IMG/VR virus record: IMGVR_UViG_3300022933_000014
Span: 1-34,076 of that record
DNA: 34,076 nt
Source: a virus
Strand: one strand, 5' to 3'
The notes under the pieces are model-generated. The model did not search any database. It was given only the letters and a program-made list of their open reading frames with translations, and was not told the origin of the DNA. This document shows, piece after piece, positions 20,633 to 27,027 of the stretch; within the stretch, counting starts at the first letter, position 1, and each line of letters starts with the position of its first letter. The translations under genes and the position numbers were made by a program.

Positions 20633-20771
20633 TTTAAACAAACCACACCTATGCCATGTGTGTAAAAAACAAGGTAAGTTTTTTTATAAAAAATGGTGGT
20701 GTACTTATAATAAATATTTAGAAGGAATTTGTAAGAATGGAAAAAGGGAAAGAAACATTAAAGAAAAATAA
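20622..20771 (+). CDS. Small Cys-rich, probably zinc-binding protein, 49 aa
   Basis: The frame reads MKVNLNKPHLCHVCKKQGKF with Cys11-Cys14 in a CxxC knuckle, then KKWWCTYNKY and GICKNGKRE with Cys27 and Cys37, enough for a zinc finger. The C-terminus is strongly basic, which suggests nucleic-acid binding. The start lies inside the last codons of the preceding gene and has no strong ribosome-binding site, so it is probably coupled. Confidence 0.5.
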   Translation: MKVNLNKPHLCHVCKKQGKFFYKKWWCTYNKYLEGICKNGKRERNIKEK

Positions 20772-20895
20772 AGAACAATGGAAAGAACATAAATATATAT
20801 GGGAAGGATATACATATTTTTTAATGAGTAAAGGAAAAGAATTTCATATTGTTTATGAACCTACAGGAAAGATTGTTACAAAGGGGGAGTTATGA
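20737..20895 (+). CDS. Small basic early protein, 52 aa
   Basis: Lys-rich protein (MEKGKETLKKNKEQWKEHKY, then IWEGYTYFLMSKGKEFHIVY). AAGGA lies 11 bases before the ATG. The start lies within the zinc-finger-like gene and the stop overlaps the next gene as ATGA, so coupling is probable. Unknown function. Confidence 0.52.
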   Translation: MEKGKETLKKNKEQWKEHKYIWEGYTYFLMSKGKEFHIVYEPTGKIVTKGEL

Positions 20896-21314
20896 AATAC
20901 GAAAAATTAAAAAATCAAACTAATCTACATTGGTATAATTTAAAAGATGGCAGGAAATTACAAAGATTTCAAATATCAGAAATGATTTATGCTTTGTTTG
21001 ATGGAGGAAAGGAATTGACTATTCAAGATGTAGCAGAAAATGTTGGAATAGAAGAAACTACATCAGCTCATATTATTAGAAGTTTATGTATTAAAGATTT
21101 ATTAGTAAGAAGAAAAACTCAAAGAAACACTGTATATTCCAAGAAGATTGATTGTGCATTAGCTACAATGTTTTACCCAAAAGAAATACTAGACAACTTC
21201 AAAGTTAAAAGTAAAAAATCTCATAAGATGGATGATGGAAAAAATGTTTCATACCCACAAGCTACCCCTCATATGTATGGATGTGTAAACACTATTTATG
21301 AAGGTGGTGAGTGA
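20892..21314 (+). CDS. Winged-helix transcription-regulator-like protein, 140 aa
   Basis: Residues 27-75 read FQISEMIYALFDGGKELTIQ, DVAENVGIEETTSAHIIRSL and CIKDLLVRRKTQRNTVYSKK: a helix-turn-helix followed by a beta wing, as in MarR/IclR-like winged-helix domains. The last 50 residues are basic with a Tyr/His-rich tail. It starts in an ATGA overlap with a good GGGGGAG site and is followed directly by the Q-like gene, so it may be part of the late-switch control. Confidence 0.68.
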   Translation: MKYEKLKNQTNLHWYNLKDGRKLQRFQISEMIYALFDGGKELTIQDVAENVGIEETTSAHIIRSLCIKDLLVRRKTQRNTVYSKKIDCALATMFYPKEILDNFKVKSKKSHKMDDGKNVSYPQATPHMYGCVNTIYEGGE

Positions 21315-21637
21315 GGATTAATCGTCTTATGATTATACTAGACGATTGGTCTAGGTGGATGAAATCAGATAATCATGGACTAGGTTACCCAAGCAGAACC
21401 AGTTATTTTTCTACTGGTGGTGAGTCTACATCGGAAGTGTTTGAGGATATGGTATCTAAAACTGATATGAATAATATTAAAATTGTTGATGCCGTAATAG
21501 ATGGTCTTTCTGATACTCAAAAAGCAGCAATTTACTATCGGTTTCTTAAAGGAAAAAAACCTATGTTTTATGAAAAAAATTTAGATTTAGCAATGGATAA
21601 TTTATTAACGATTGTAGGTCAAAGAATTTACGCATAA
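21311..21637 (+). CDS. Q-like late antiterminator candidate, GTG start
   Basis: 108 residues: RLMIILDDWSRWMKSDNHGL, then GYPSRTSYFSTGG, SEVFEDMVSKTD and DAVIDGLSDTQKAAIYYRFL. This order (a short basic N-terminus, a WxxWMxxDxxxLGYP segment, and a helical domain like sigma region 4) matches the small phage antitermination (Q-type) family. The GTG start at 21311 overlaps the stop of the regulator gene. It is the last right early gene, placed as Q is in lambda before the late switch. The likely target is the promoter/terminator pair at 13483-13588. Confidence 0.7.
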   Translation: MRINRLMIILDDWSRWMKSDNHGLGYPSRTSYFSTGGESTSEVFEDMVSKTDMNNIKIVDAVIDGLSDTQKAAIYYRFLKGKKPMFYEKNLDLAMDNLLTIVGQRIYA

Positions 21638-21641
21638 AAAA

Positions 21642-21659
21642 AGAGAGCCGAAGCTCTCT
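21642..21659. terminator. Bidirectional intrinsic terminator
   Basis: AGAGAGC (21642-21648) pairs with GCTCTCT (21653-21659) around CGAA. It is flanked by seven A residues on the left and AATTTTT on the right, so it works as an intrinsic terminator in both directions. It separates the Q-like gene (plus) from the convergent accessory unit (minus). Confidence 0.88.
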
Positions 21660-21675
21660 AATTTTTCCTAGTTAG

Positions 21676-22017
21676 TTAATCAGCTCTACTTTGAACATAA
21701 GCATTTTCAATGCCTAACTTTTTAAGTTCATCAACTATAGCTTGAGCACCTTGAATCTTTAAGTCCATGCTTTGACCATAGTGACCTACAACTTGATGTA
21801 CATTTAAACTTACTACTTTTACTTTCCAACTTTTCTTAAAACCTATTGCCATTAAATCTTTAGCAAGTTTACTGTTAGTTCTAGTCACAGGAACTTCTAC
21901 CCAAGCAAAACCACAGTATGCAGGTTCACCATGTTCCTTAAAATATCTTTCCTGACTAAACTGACTAGCAAAAGCTAGTTGGTCTTTAATGATTTCAGCG
22001 TTTTTTTTAATATCCAT
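21676..22017 (-). CDS. Hypothetical accessory protein, 113 aa
   Basis: Starts at 22017 (MDIKKNAEIIKDQLAFASQF) with AAAGGAG before it; the frame can be extended upstream but without a site. It contains GEPAYCGFAWVEVPV, then KSWKVKVVSLNVHQVVGHYG and AQAIVDELKKLGIENAYVQS. Small proteins of this pattern (FAWVxV...KxxVxGxxxxGF) are common in phages; no function is known to me. Expressed with the 75-residue gene from the promoter at 22286-22313. Confidence 0.7.
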   Translation of the reverse strand: MDIKKNAEIIKDQLAFASQFSQERYFKEHGEPAYCGFAWVEVPVTRTNSKLAKDLMAIGFKKSWKVKVVSLNVHQVVGHYGQSMDLKIQGAQAIVDELKKLGIENAYVQSRAD

Positions 22018-22027
22018 AATTTCTCCT

Positions 22028-22255
22028 TTACCAGTTTTTAACAATTTTGTTTTTAATAACTACTGCGTTTCCAACGATTGGAATTCCAACTAATTTACTT
22101 GCTTCAAAATTTAAATCAAGATTTTCTAATCTGCCTTCTTCGTTGACTAGTAAAACATCTCCATTTTCCAAAGCAATTTTTTCAACATAACCCTCAACTA
22201 AAAGTTGTGCTTCCTCAAGTGTTGGCTCTGTTTTTTCAAAAACTGTAACTTTCAT
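22028..22255 (-). CDS. DUF3846-like small protein, 75 aa
   Basis: The sequence carries KTEPTLEEAQLLVEGYVEKI, then LENGDVLLVNEEGRLENLDL and VGIPIVGNAVVIK. The order (TLEExQxLVxGYxExIxLENGDxLxVNEEGxLxxLxxN, then IVGNAVVI) matches the DUF3846/phage inhibitor-like family of small proteins of unknown role. AAGGAG precedes the ATG. First gene of the leftward accessory unit. Confidence 0.74.
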   Translation of the reverse strand: MKVTVFEKTEPTLEEAQLLVEGYVEKIALENGDVLLVNEEGRLENLDLNFEASKLVGIPIVGNAVVIKNKIVKNW

Positions 22256-22285
22256 AATTTCTCCTTATTTATTAACAACAGATAC

Positions 22286-22313
22286 ATAATAACAGTTTAA
22301 ATATAAAAGTAAA
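22286..22313 (-). promoter_or_regulatory. Leftward accessory promoter
   Basis: On the minus strand TTTACT (22313-22308), a 16-base spacer and TATTAT (22291-22286) followed by GTATCTGT. The -10 flank closely matches the rightward promoters at 22331 and 22835; the -35 is weaker. It forms a divergent pair with 22331-22358. Confidence 0.5.
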
Positions 22314-22330
22314 GTATTTTGTTAAAAGAC

Positions 22331-22358
22331 TTGCATTATTCGTTCAGTTTGTTATTAT
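22331..22358 (+). promoter_or_regulatory. Rightward accessory promoter 1
   Basis: TTGCAT (22331-22336), 16-base spacer, TATTAT (22353-22358), preceded by AAAAGAC and followed by GTATTTGTAGG and an AACAAAGGAG site. Same module as 22835-22862. Confidence 0.6.
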
Positions 22359-22392
22359 GTATTTGTAGGTTAAATAACAAAGGAGAAAAATA

Positions 22393-22593
22393 ATGGATAG
22401 AGAATATGAAAGAAGTTTGATGTACATTGCAGGTATGTTGTCTGATGTACAAGAGTTACTAGGTGAGGAACTCAATGGTGAAGATAACGAGGGTTGGGTT
22501 GCACCGAACAATGCTGTAATGGCTACTAAAGTTCTTAACAATGCAAAGAAATTAATCTTTGCAAAAATGGAAGAAGAAAAGGAGATTGCATAA
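22393..22593 (+). CDS. Small acidic accessory protein, 66 aa
   Basis: An acidic, helical protein (MDREYERSLMYIAGMLSDVQ, then LLGEELNGEDNEGW and KKLIFAKMEEEKEIA). AACAAAGGAG lies seven bases before the ATG. It overlaps the next gene by one base (TAATG). Unknown function; acidic small proteins expressed early in phages are often inhibitors of host enzymes, but nothing here proves that. Confidence 0.7.
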   Translation: MDREYERSLMYIAGMLSDVQELLGEELNGEDNEGWVAPNNAVMATKVLNNAKKLIFAKMEEEKEIA

Positions 22594-22811
22594 TGAACCC
22601 AATGAGAGATATTAATAAATCAAGCGGTGTTTGTGAGGAAAAGGTCTGGAGTGGCAGACCTTCCGAAACAGAACCTAAACTTAAATGTGGTAGCACAGGT
22701 TGGAATGGTGATGTAGTTTTTTGTGGAAAATGTGAAGCTGAATGGGACAAGAAATATTCAAATGGGATGCCATATTATCCTGATGATGACTATGATGATG
22801 GTATTTTATAA
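22593..22811 (+). CDS. Small zinc-ribbon-like protein, 72 aa
   Basis: Cys14, Cys32, Cys44 and Cys47 (KCGSTGWNGDVVFCGKCEAE) form a zinc-ribbon-like arrangement with a CGKC knuckle. A very acidic tail follows (PDDDYDDGIL). Phages often carry small zinc proteins of this type beside early regulators. The gene is coupled to the acidic 66-residue gene by TAATG. Confidence 0.66.
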   Translation: MNPMRDINKSSGVCEEKVWSGRPSETEPKLKCGSTGWNGDVVFCGKCEAEWDKKYSNGMPYYPDDDYDDGIL

Positions 22812-22834
22812 CTTAAAAATACTTGTAAAAAGAC

Positions 22835-22862
22835 TTGCTATTTACTGTGGATTTGCTATTAT
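22835..22862 (+). promoter_or_regulatory. Rightward accessory promoter 2
   Basis: TTGCTA (22835-22840), 16-base spacer, TATTAT (22857-22862). It is preceded by AAAAAGAC and followed by ATGTATGTAGGGTTAATAAC, leading into the AAAGGAG site of the next gene. It is nearly a copy of the module at 22331, again with a 16-base spacer. Confidence 0.62.
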
Positions 22863-22896
22863 ATGTATGTAGGGTTAATAACAAAGGAGACAAGAG

Positions 22897-22986
22897 ATGG
22901 AAAAAATACTGGTTGAAGGGTTGGTTTTTTGGGGTGGTTTGGCTGTTGCTTGGGTTGCGTTGGTTATTGAATTGGGAGCTGTGTAA
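22897..22986 (+). CDS. Small membrane protein, 29 aa
   Basis: A 29-residue frame, MEKILVEGLVFWGGLAVAWV continuing as one membrane helix with only a short tail. AACAAAGGAG precedes the ATG by seven bases, and the stop overlaps the next start as TAATG. First gene behind its own promoter, so likely real. Role unknown. Confidence 0.6.
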   Translation: MEKILVEGLVFWGGLAVAWVALVIELGAV

Positions 22987-23180
22987 TGAGTGAATATGAT
23001 TTTCCTTTGATAAAAGGATGGATTGCGTTTTATGAAAAAGAAAAATTAGAAATTAAACTTGGAGAAATTAAAAATGGAATTGCTGCTAATAATTTATATT
23101 TAGCAAAAAAACACGCAATTGAGCACTGGACTGTTCCAAAGTCTAGGTATCATGAGATTGCTTTAGAAGTGGCATATTAA
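22986..23180 (+). CDS. Small accessory protein, 64 aa
   Basis: Mixed charged protein, MSEYDFPLIKGWIAFYEKEK, then EIKLGEIKNGIAANNLYLAK and EHWTVPKSRYHEIALEVAY. No family recognised. It is coupled to the membrane peptide upstream. Confidence 0.65.
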   Translation: MSEYDFPLIKGWIAFYEKEKLEIKLGEIKNGIAANNLYLAKKHAIEHWTVPKSRYHEIALEVAY

Positions 23181-23199
23181 TTAACAAAGGAGAGTAGAT

Positions 23200-23496
23200 A
23201 TGGCTAAAGTAACAAGAGCGACTTTAAAATCATTTATTAAAAATAATATTGATAATTTATATATTAAAGTAAATTCAAAATTTAATGGGATGGTAGATTG
23301 TGTAATGCCTGTTGATGAAAAAGAATATAGCGTTGCAAAAAAAACAAAATTTAGCTTATACAATACATTAGGTATTAATGGTGCTTGGTTTGTTGGTGGG
23401 TCAAGAGATTATTTTACAAAAATAGAAAATGAATCTTTTGAGGGTTATGAAGTTTATAACTGTGTAGGTAGTTTTGAACTAGCAGTAAAAAAGTAG
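23200..23496 (+). CDS. Small accessory protein, 98 aa
   Basis: Begins MAKVTRATLKSFIKNNIDNL, has KFNGMVDCVMPVDEKEY and KFSLYNTLGINGAWFVGGSR, and ends SFELAVKK. The TLKSFIxxN...LxxxxxSxFDGMxDxV pattern is common in small phage proteins, without an assigned function. AACAAAGGAG lies seven bases before the ATG. Last gene before the rightward terminator. Confidence 0.72.
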   Translation: MAKVTRATLKSFIKNNIDNLYIKVNSKFNGMVDCVMPVDEKEYSVAKKTKFSLYNTLGINGAWFVGGSRDYFTKIENESFEGYEVYNCVGSFELAVKK

Positions 23497-23516
23497 GTAA
23501 ACTAACTAGGTTAATC

Positions 23517-23541
23517 AAGCTCCTCAAAAGGGAGCTTTTTT
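23517..23541 (+). terminator. Intrinsic terminator of the rightward accessory unit
   Basis: AAGCTCC (23517-23523) pairs with GGAGCTT (23531-23537) over a seven-base loop, followed by TTTT to 23541. It lies at the convergence with the end of the late operon, whose last gene stops at 23540. On the minus strand only a short A-tract-derived T run would follow, so it is probably less efficient for late transcripts. Confidence 0.82.
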
Positions 23542-24946
23542 AATATCCGTAGATTATATCTCCTAGCACTTCTCCAGAATTATCAAATGCTTCTTTTTCT
23601 GCAATTGGGTCTTTCTTGCCTTTCATAATTCTATTGTAAACTTCATCTGTTATTTTTGTATCTGGTCTTGCTTTTTCTTCTCTTAACAATCTGAATAATT
23701 CTTTTTCTGCCTCTGCTTTAGTTTTAACTTTAGGTAATTCTTTAGTTGTAATTATTTTTGGAACATCAGTTGAGTTGTCTACTACTTTAATATTAACTAA
23801 AGGATTATTTTCATATGCTTTTTCTAGCTTTTTGATTGTGTCTAATGAACCTAATGCTGTTTCTGTCATAGCATCAACTGTTACAATTCTACCACTGCCA
23901 AATTTTTCAGCTTGGTTTCCTGCTCTTTTTAATGTTCCTTTAAAAGCATCACCTAATGGTCTGTATACATAAAATATATCTACTGGTGTTTTGCCTGTTC
24001 CAGATTTAATAGCCATATCAATTTTCTTTTTAGCAGAATCAAATCCAGATAAATTGGTATCATAAAATGCTTTTGAATTTAAATCTGGTGCATCTTTTTT
24101 ACTTAATAAAGACATTATTCTACCCTTACCTGTACCTGCACCACCTGCTGTAAATGTTACTTTATCAGTTGCTCCTTTTGGTATTGGTGCATCTAATAAA
24201 TCTTTATACATTGTTTTAGATAAGTCTGAAGCACCTTCATGAATATCGGATGCTCTATATCTACTACCTGTCAATCCCATTAATTGATTTATAAAAGTAT
24301 CAGGGTTATTGTATTCTGGAAATTGCTCTCTTACTATGTCAGTGTCAATTTTACGACCACCCATTGTATCAGGTCTGTTTTTGTAACTTGCAATCATATC
24401 TCCTTCTTTAAATTTAGCTCTGCTTTGTGCTAATTCATTCATGTCATCTATTGATATGTTGTCTCCAGACTTCATAAAACTAGATGCTTCCATTAACTTT
24501 GGCACTGCTTTTGATAACAAATTTACTCCATATCCAAGAGGTGTTAAAGCTGTTAATCCTAAATCTATTACTCCATCAGCATCAACAGTCTGTCCAAGAG
24601 ACATTTGATTTAGTGCATCACCAGACTTACCATACATTACATCACCAAGAAAACCCTCACCTGTAATATTAGGAACACCTGCTGCTTTTAAACCTTTGCT
24701 AATTGGTGAGCTTAATAGATTTAAAGCATCTACACTATAATTAATTGCATCTCCTGCAACTGCTTGAGCAGGTGCATAAAAAGGTTTGTCTCTGGTATAA
24801 GGTGTATTTTCTATTACTTCAGAAATAATTTCTTGCCCTGTAGAATCATATCTTCCATAAGGTTTTGTTTCTCTAGTAATACCTTTTTCTAACAGTTTTT
24901 TTATTTCTGTTTGTTCAAGCATTTTTCTAATTTGTTGTTCTGTCAT
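23540..24946 (-). CDS. Late protein with zeta-toxin-like P-loop kinase domain, 468 aa
   Basis: The N-terminal third (1-170) is Ala/Gly/Leu-rich with membrane-like or virion-like segments (APAQAVAGDAINYSVDALNL, LTALTPLGYGVNLLSKAVPK). From about 205 a kinase-like domain appears: SRYRASDIHEGASDLSK, then a P-loop VTFTAGGAGTGKGRIMSLL (263-281, GGAGTGKG at 268-275). VDIFYVYRPLGDAFKGTLKR follows (322-341) and then GSGRIVTVDAM (350-360). This matches zeta-toxin/UDP-GlcNAc-kinase-type phage domains. It is the last gene of the late operon. It may phosphorylate a host metabolite or protein after ejection, but activity is unproven. Confidence 0.68.
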   Translation of the reverse strand: MTEQQIRKMLEQTEIKKLLEKGITRETKPYGRYDSTGQEIISEVIENTPYTRDKPFYAPAQAVAGDAINYSVDALNLLSSPISKGLKAAGVPNITGEGFLGDVMYGKSGDALNQMSLGQTVDADGVIDLGLTALTPLGYGVNLLSKAVPKLMEASSFMKSGDNISIDDMNELAQSRAKFKEGDMIASYKNRPDTMGGRKIDTDIVREQFPEYNNPDTFINQLMGLTGSRYRASDIHEGASDLSKTMYKDLLDAPIPKGATDKVTFTAGGAGTGKGRIMSLLSKKDAPDLNSKAFYDTNLSGFDSAKKKIDMAIKSGTGKTPVDIFYVYRPLGDAFKGTLKRAGNQAEKFGSGRIVTVDAMTETALGSLDTIKKLEKAYENNPLVNIKVVDNSTDVPKIITTKELPKVKTKAEAEKELFRLLREEKARPDTKITDEVYNRIMKGKKDPIAEKEAFDNSGEVLGDIIYGY

Positions 24947-25191
24947 CCTTTATCCCAAATAAATGTTAGCCAATATTTCAATTTGTTTAATCTTTGTTGT
25001 TGTTGTGGTTTATCTATTTTTTTTAAAAATGTCTGTCTAAACGCTAAAGTCTTTTTAGATAAATTTAATGCTTCACAATAGACCATATAGTCCTTGCTGC
25101 AATTGTGTGTTTCTGTGCCGTCTGGAAGTGTCATAGGCTTCGTGGTGCGGTTTTTATTTGTTTTTGATACAAAGAGGTCTTGGCTAATCAT
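24943..25191 (-). CDS. Basic late protein of unknown function, 82 aa
   Basis: Reads MISQDLFVSKTNKNRTTKPM, then LPDGTETHNCSKDYMVYCEA and a Lys/Gln-rich helix ending WLTFIWDKG. No family recognised. I prefer the ATG at 25191, overlapping the upstream stop, over one five codons earlier; both are possible. It is coupled to the zeta-like gene by ATGA, so it might be an immunity or partner protein, which is speculation. Confidence 0.6.
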   Translation of the reverse strand: MISQDLFVSKTNKNRTTKPMTLPDGTETHNCSKDYMVYCEALNLSKKTLAFRQTFLKKIDKPQQQQRLNKLKYWLTFIWDKG

Positions 25192-25345
25192 CAAGCTCTT
25201 GTACATTCATATATATACTATCTACTATTAATTCTACAGAACTGCCATCAGATAAATGTATAATCAGTTCTGACTCGCCTTGTACAACATCTACTGCATC
25301 TATGGTTTTGTCTGCCATGTGCAATGCTATTAGTTGTACATCCAT
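25184..25345 (-). CDS. Small acidic late protein, 53 aa
   Basis: MDVQLIALHMADKTIDAVDV followed by VQGESELIIHLSDGSSVEL: a small acidic, beta-rich protein. AAGGA lies eight bases before the ATG at 25345; the frame extends upstream over the exonuclease gene but without support. Unknown function. Confidence 0.62.
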   Translation of the reverse strand: MDVQLIALHMADKTIDAVDVVQGESELIIHLSDGSSVELIVDSIYMNVQELDD

Positions 25346-25356
25346 TTCTATTTTCC

Positions 25357-26097
25357 TTATATGGGTATAACCGACTCTGATTGTATTTTTTCTATGGGTT
25401 TTTTTCCTTTGCTCCACTTGCCGCAATCTTGGCATTGAAATCTTTGGTACTTGTTCGTTAGAGATATTTGCACTCCTCGTTTTTGTAAATTATAACTTCC
25501 ACAATTTGGGCAACACATTTCTTTAGTTTCTAAATTATGATTTGGATGAACTGTAATCCATCCATGAAGTTTGTAGTAAACTTCTTCTGTTAATTTTACA
25601 TCATTAATATTGTACTTTTTCATTAACTTCCATGCTTTAGGATTTTTTGCCATACACTCAATCCATAATGGCATCCCCTCATGGCTAGTTTTCATACCAA
25701 TACCTAAAACTTGTGCAATGTAATCTAGTTTGTTACTAGCAAATTTAAATTTATTTCTAGTTGTTGTTAATAAATCTATATCTTTGTAAGGACTTGGAGG
25801 TGGTAGTTTGTGTATTAAAAATTCTTTGTTTAATGTTGGCATATCAAATCTTTTGCCATTGTAAGTTATAACAGCATCAGCTTCATTGATTAACTCATGT
25901 ACTTCTTTAATCATTTTTGCTGCTGTTGTGTCATACACGCTAGAAAAAAATATTTTCTTTTTATCTAACCATTTTGCTGCCCAACACAAAACTGTTGATG
26001 ATTCTATAAGTTGATTCAAGCTAATGTTTTGTTGAAACAACCCCCAATGAAATCCTGTGTGTGGACTTGTTTCTATATCCAAAACTAATATTTTCAT
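25357..26097 (-). CDS. 3'-5' exonuclease (RNase H-like) with C-terminal zinc ribbon, 246 aa
   Basis: Starts MKILVLDIETSPHTGFHWGL. DxE motif I is at 7-9, motif II is VITYNGKRFDMPTLNKEF (N and D), and motif III is YNINDVKLTEEVYYKLHGW. This is a DnaQ/RNase_H_2-type exonuclease fold. The C-terminal 50 residues hold CCPNCGSYNLQKRG and RFQCQDCGKWSKG, a four-Cys zinc ribbon that probably binds DNA or RNA. I start it at 26097, where the ATG overlaps the stop of the 33-residue gene. Its place in the late operon rather than among early genes is unusual. Confidence 0.82.
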   Translation of the reverse strand: MKILVLDIETSPHTGFHWGLFQQNISLNQLIESSTVLCWAAKWLDKKKIFFSSVYDTTAAKMIKEVHELINEADAVITYNGKRFDMPTLNKEFLIHKLPPPSPYKDIDLLTTTRNKFKFASNKLDYIAQVLGIGMKTSHEGMPLWIECMAKNPKAWKLMKKYNINDVKLTEEVYYKLHGWITVHPNHNLETKEMCCPNCGSYNLQKRGVQISLTNKYQRFQCQDCGKWSKGKKPIEKIQSESVIPI

Positions 26098-26195
26098 ATA
26101 ATGTATATTACCAATAAGTAGATTGTTAATAATAACAAACAAATGCCTAGCATAGTTAGTAATGCTTTTAAAACTATTTTGTGTTTAAGGGGCAT
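26094..26195 (-). CDS. Small membrane protein, 33 aa
   Basis: MPLKHKIVLKALLTMLGICL continues with a hydrophobic run to the end. A basic N-terminus and one membrane helix suggest a small lysis-cassette or membrane peptide. It is held between the endolysin (TAATG at 26195) and the exonuclease (ATGA at 26097), so it is probably co-translated with both. Confidence 0.6.
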   Translation of the reverse strand: MPLKHKIVLKALLTMLGICLLLLTIYLLVIYII

Positions 26196-26638
26196 TATTG
26201 CGAGTAAATCATTGTTCCTTTCTTATTAATAATTAACGCTTTTTTCCTAGCACTTTCTCCATCTTTTGGAAAAGCCAAATGACACCAGCTACTATGTTCC
26301 AAAATAATCTGGTCATAAAGAATATCAGACCTAAAAATAGCATCCACAATGTCATCAGGGTCACCGAACTTTGGGCAAGTAAAGTCGCAAGCCAGTCCTC
26401 TAATGTGTGCCGAAGTTGGTTTAGAACCCAGTAATTCATTAAGCTCCAAACAACGATAGCCACTGCTAATAAGTATAGGATTATTATTAAGTAGTTCTCT
26501 AACATTTTCCATCTCCATTGCTGTTTTGTATAGGTTGTCTAACACATCATCAGATGGTGTATTGTCTATACCTTTTCTTGCCGCAGTTTCACTAAATGTT
26601 AATTCTTCTATACTAAAATGAGGTGATGCTTTTATCAT
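26195..26638 (-). CDS. Endolysin, M15-type peptidase
   Basis: 147 residues. SSGYRCLELNELLGSKPTSA, then HIRGLACDF (His78, Asp85) and SSWCHLAFP (His120) supply the three zinc ligands of M15-type D-Ala-D-Ala-like peptidases. The N-terminus (MIKASPHFSIEELTFSETAA) is the usual one for phage M15 endolysins. There is no signal peptide, so it needs a holin. The start overlaps the holin gene by four bases. It cleaves peptidoglycan cross-bridges at lysis. A second reading frame is embedded in it. Confidence 0.88.
   Translation of the reverse strand: MIKASPHFSIEELTFSETAARKGIDNTPSDDVLDNLYKTAMEMENVRELLNNNPILISSGYRCLELNELLGSKPTSAHIRGLACDFTCPKFGDPDDIVDAIFRSDILYDQIILEHSSWCHLAFPKDGESARKKALIINKKGTMIYSQ
26233..26505 (-). 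CDS. Embedded membrane protein frame inside the endolysin gene, 90 aa
   Basis: In the +1 frame of the endolysin gene a 90-residue frame begins with an ATG at 26505, with GGAG seven bases upstream. It encodes MLENYLIIILYLLAVAIVVW (first helix), two further hydrophobic segments (LMTLWMLFLGLIFFMTRLFW, NIVAGVIWLF) and ends KMEKVLGKKR. This is a holin/antiholin-like or spanin-like topology with a basic C-terminus. It may be a genuine overprinted lysis gene or a chance frame; the good Shine-Dalgarno and the topology favour the former, only moderately. Confidence 0.42.
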   Translation of the reverse strand: MLENYLIIILYLLAVAIVVWSLMNYWVLNQLRHTLEDWLATLLAQSSVTLMTLWMLFLGLIFFMTRLFWNIVAGVIWLFQKMEKVLGKKR

Positions 26639-27027
26639 TTAGCTATGCCTTTTAGTTTTTCAAAAGTACGCAATCCAGACATTCCGAGTAAAGCAAAAGT
26701 TAATTCTAATAAAATCTCATGGTCAATAGTAGGGATAGGAGATGTTACACCATCTAACCCATCTATATAAACTGCAAAAGGATGCCCTACAAAAAGCCAA
26801 AACACACCAAAGGCACATGACCAACCTATCATTGGTCGCCATCCTGCAACAAACAATGACCTATGTCCAGCTTCTACTTTATTAATTTCTGTTTGTGCTA
26901 ATAATAATTCATTAGCATTCTCAACAAGAGACTTTTCTATTTCTCTTTTTGCTTTAGCGTTAGCGTTCTTGTCAGGAACAACTCTATCTATGACATTTCC
27001 AATTAGTGGTAACAGTGCTTGTAACAT
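26635..27027 (-). CDS. Holin (3TM / GTA holin-like), 130 aa
   Basis: An N-terminal amphipathic segment (LQALLPLIGNVIDRVVPDKN) with a Lys-rich stretch is followed by AGHRSLFVAGWRPMIGWSCA, FGVFWLFVGHPFAVY and LLELTFALLGMSGLRTFEKL. The order HRSxFVAGWRPxIGW ... LLGxxGxRTxEK is the signature of the GTA-type 3TM holin family (two or three helices). It should permit endolysin release. It lies directly before the endolysin gene and starts in a TAATG junction. Confidence 0.86.
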   Translation of the reverse strand: MLQALLPLIGNVIDRVVPDKNANAKAKREIEKSLVENANELLLAQTEINKVEAGHRSLFVAGWRPMIGWSCAFGVFWLFVGHPFAVYIDGLDGVTSPIPTIDHEILLELTFALLGMSGLRTFEKLKGIAK

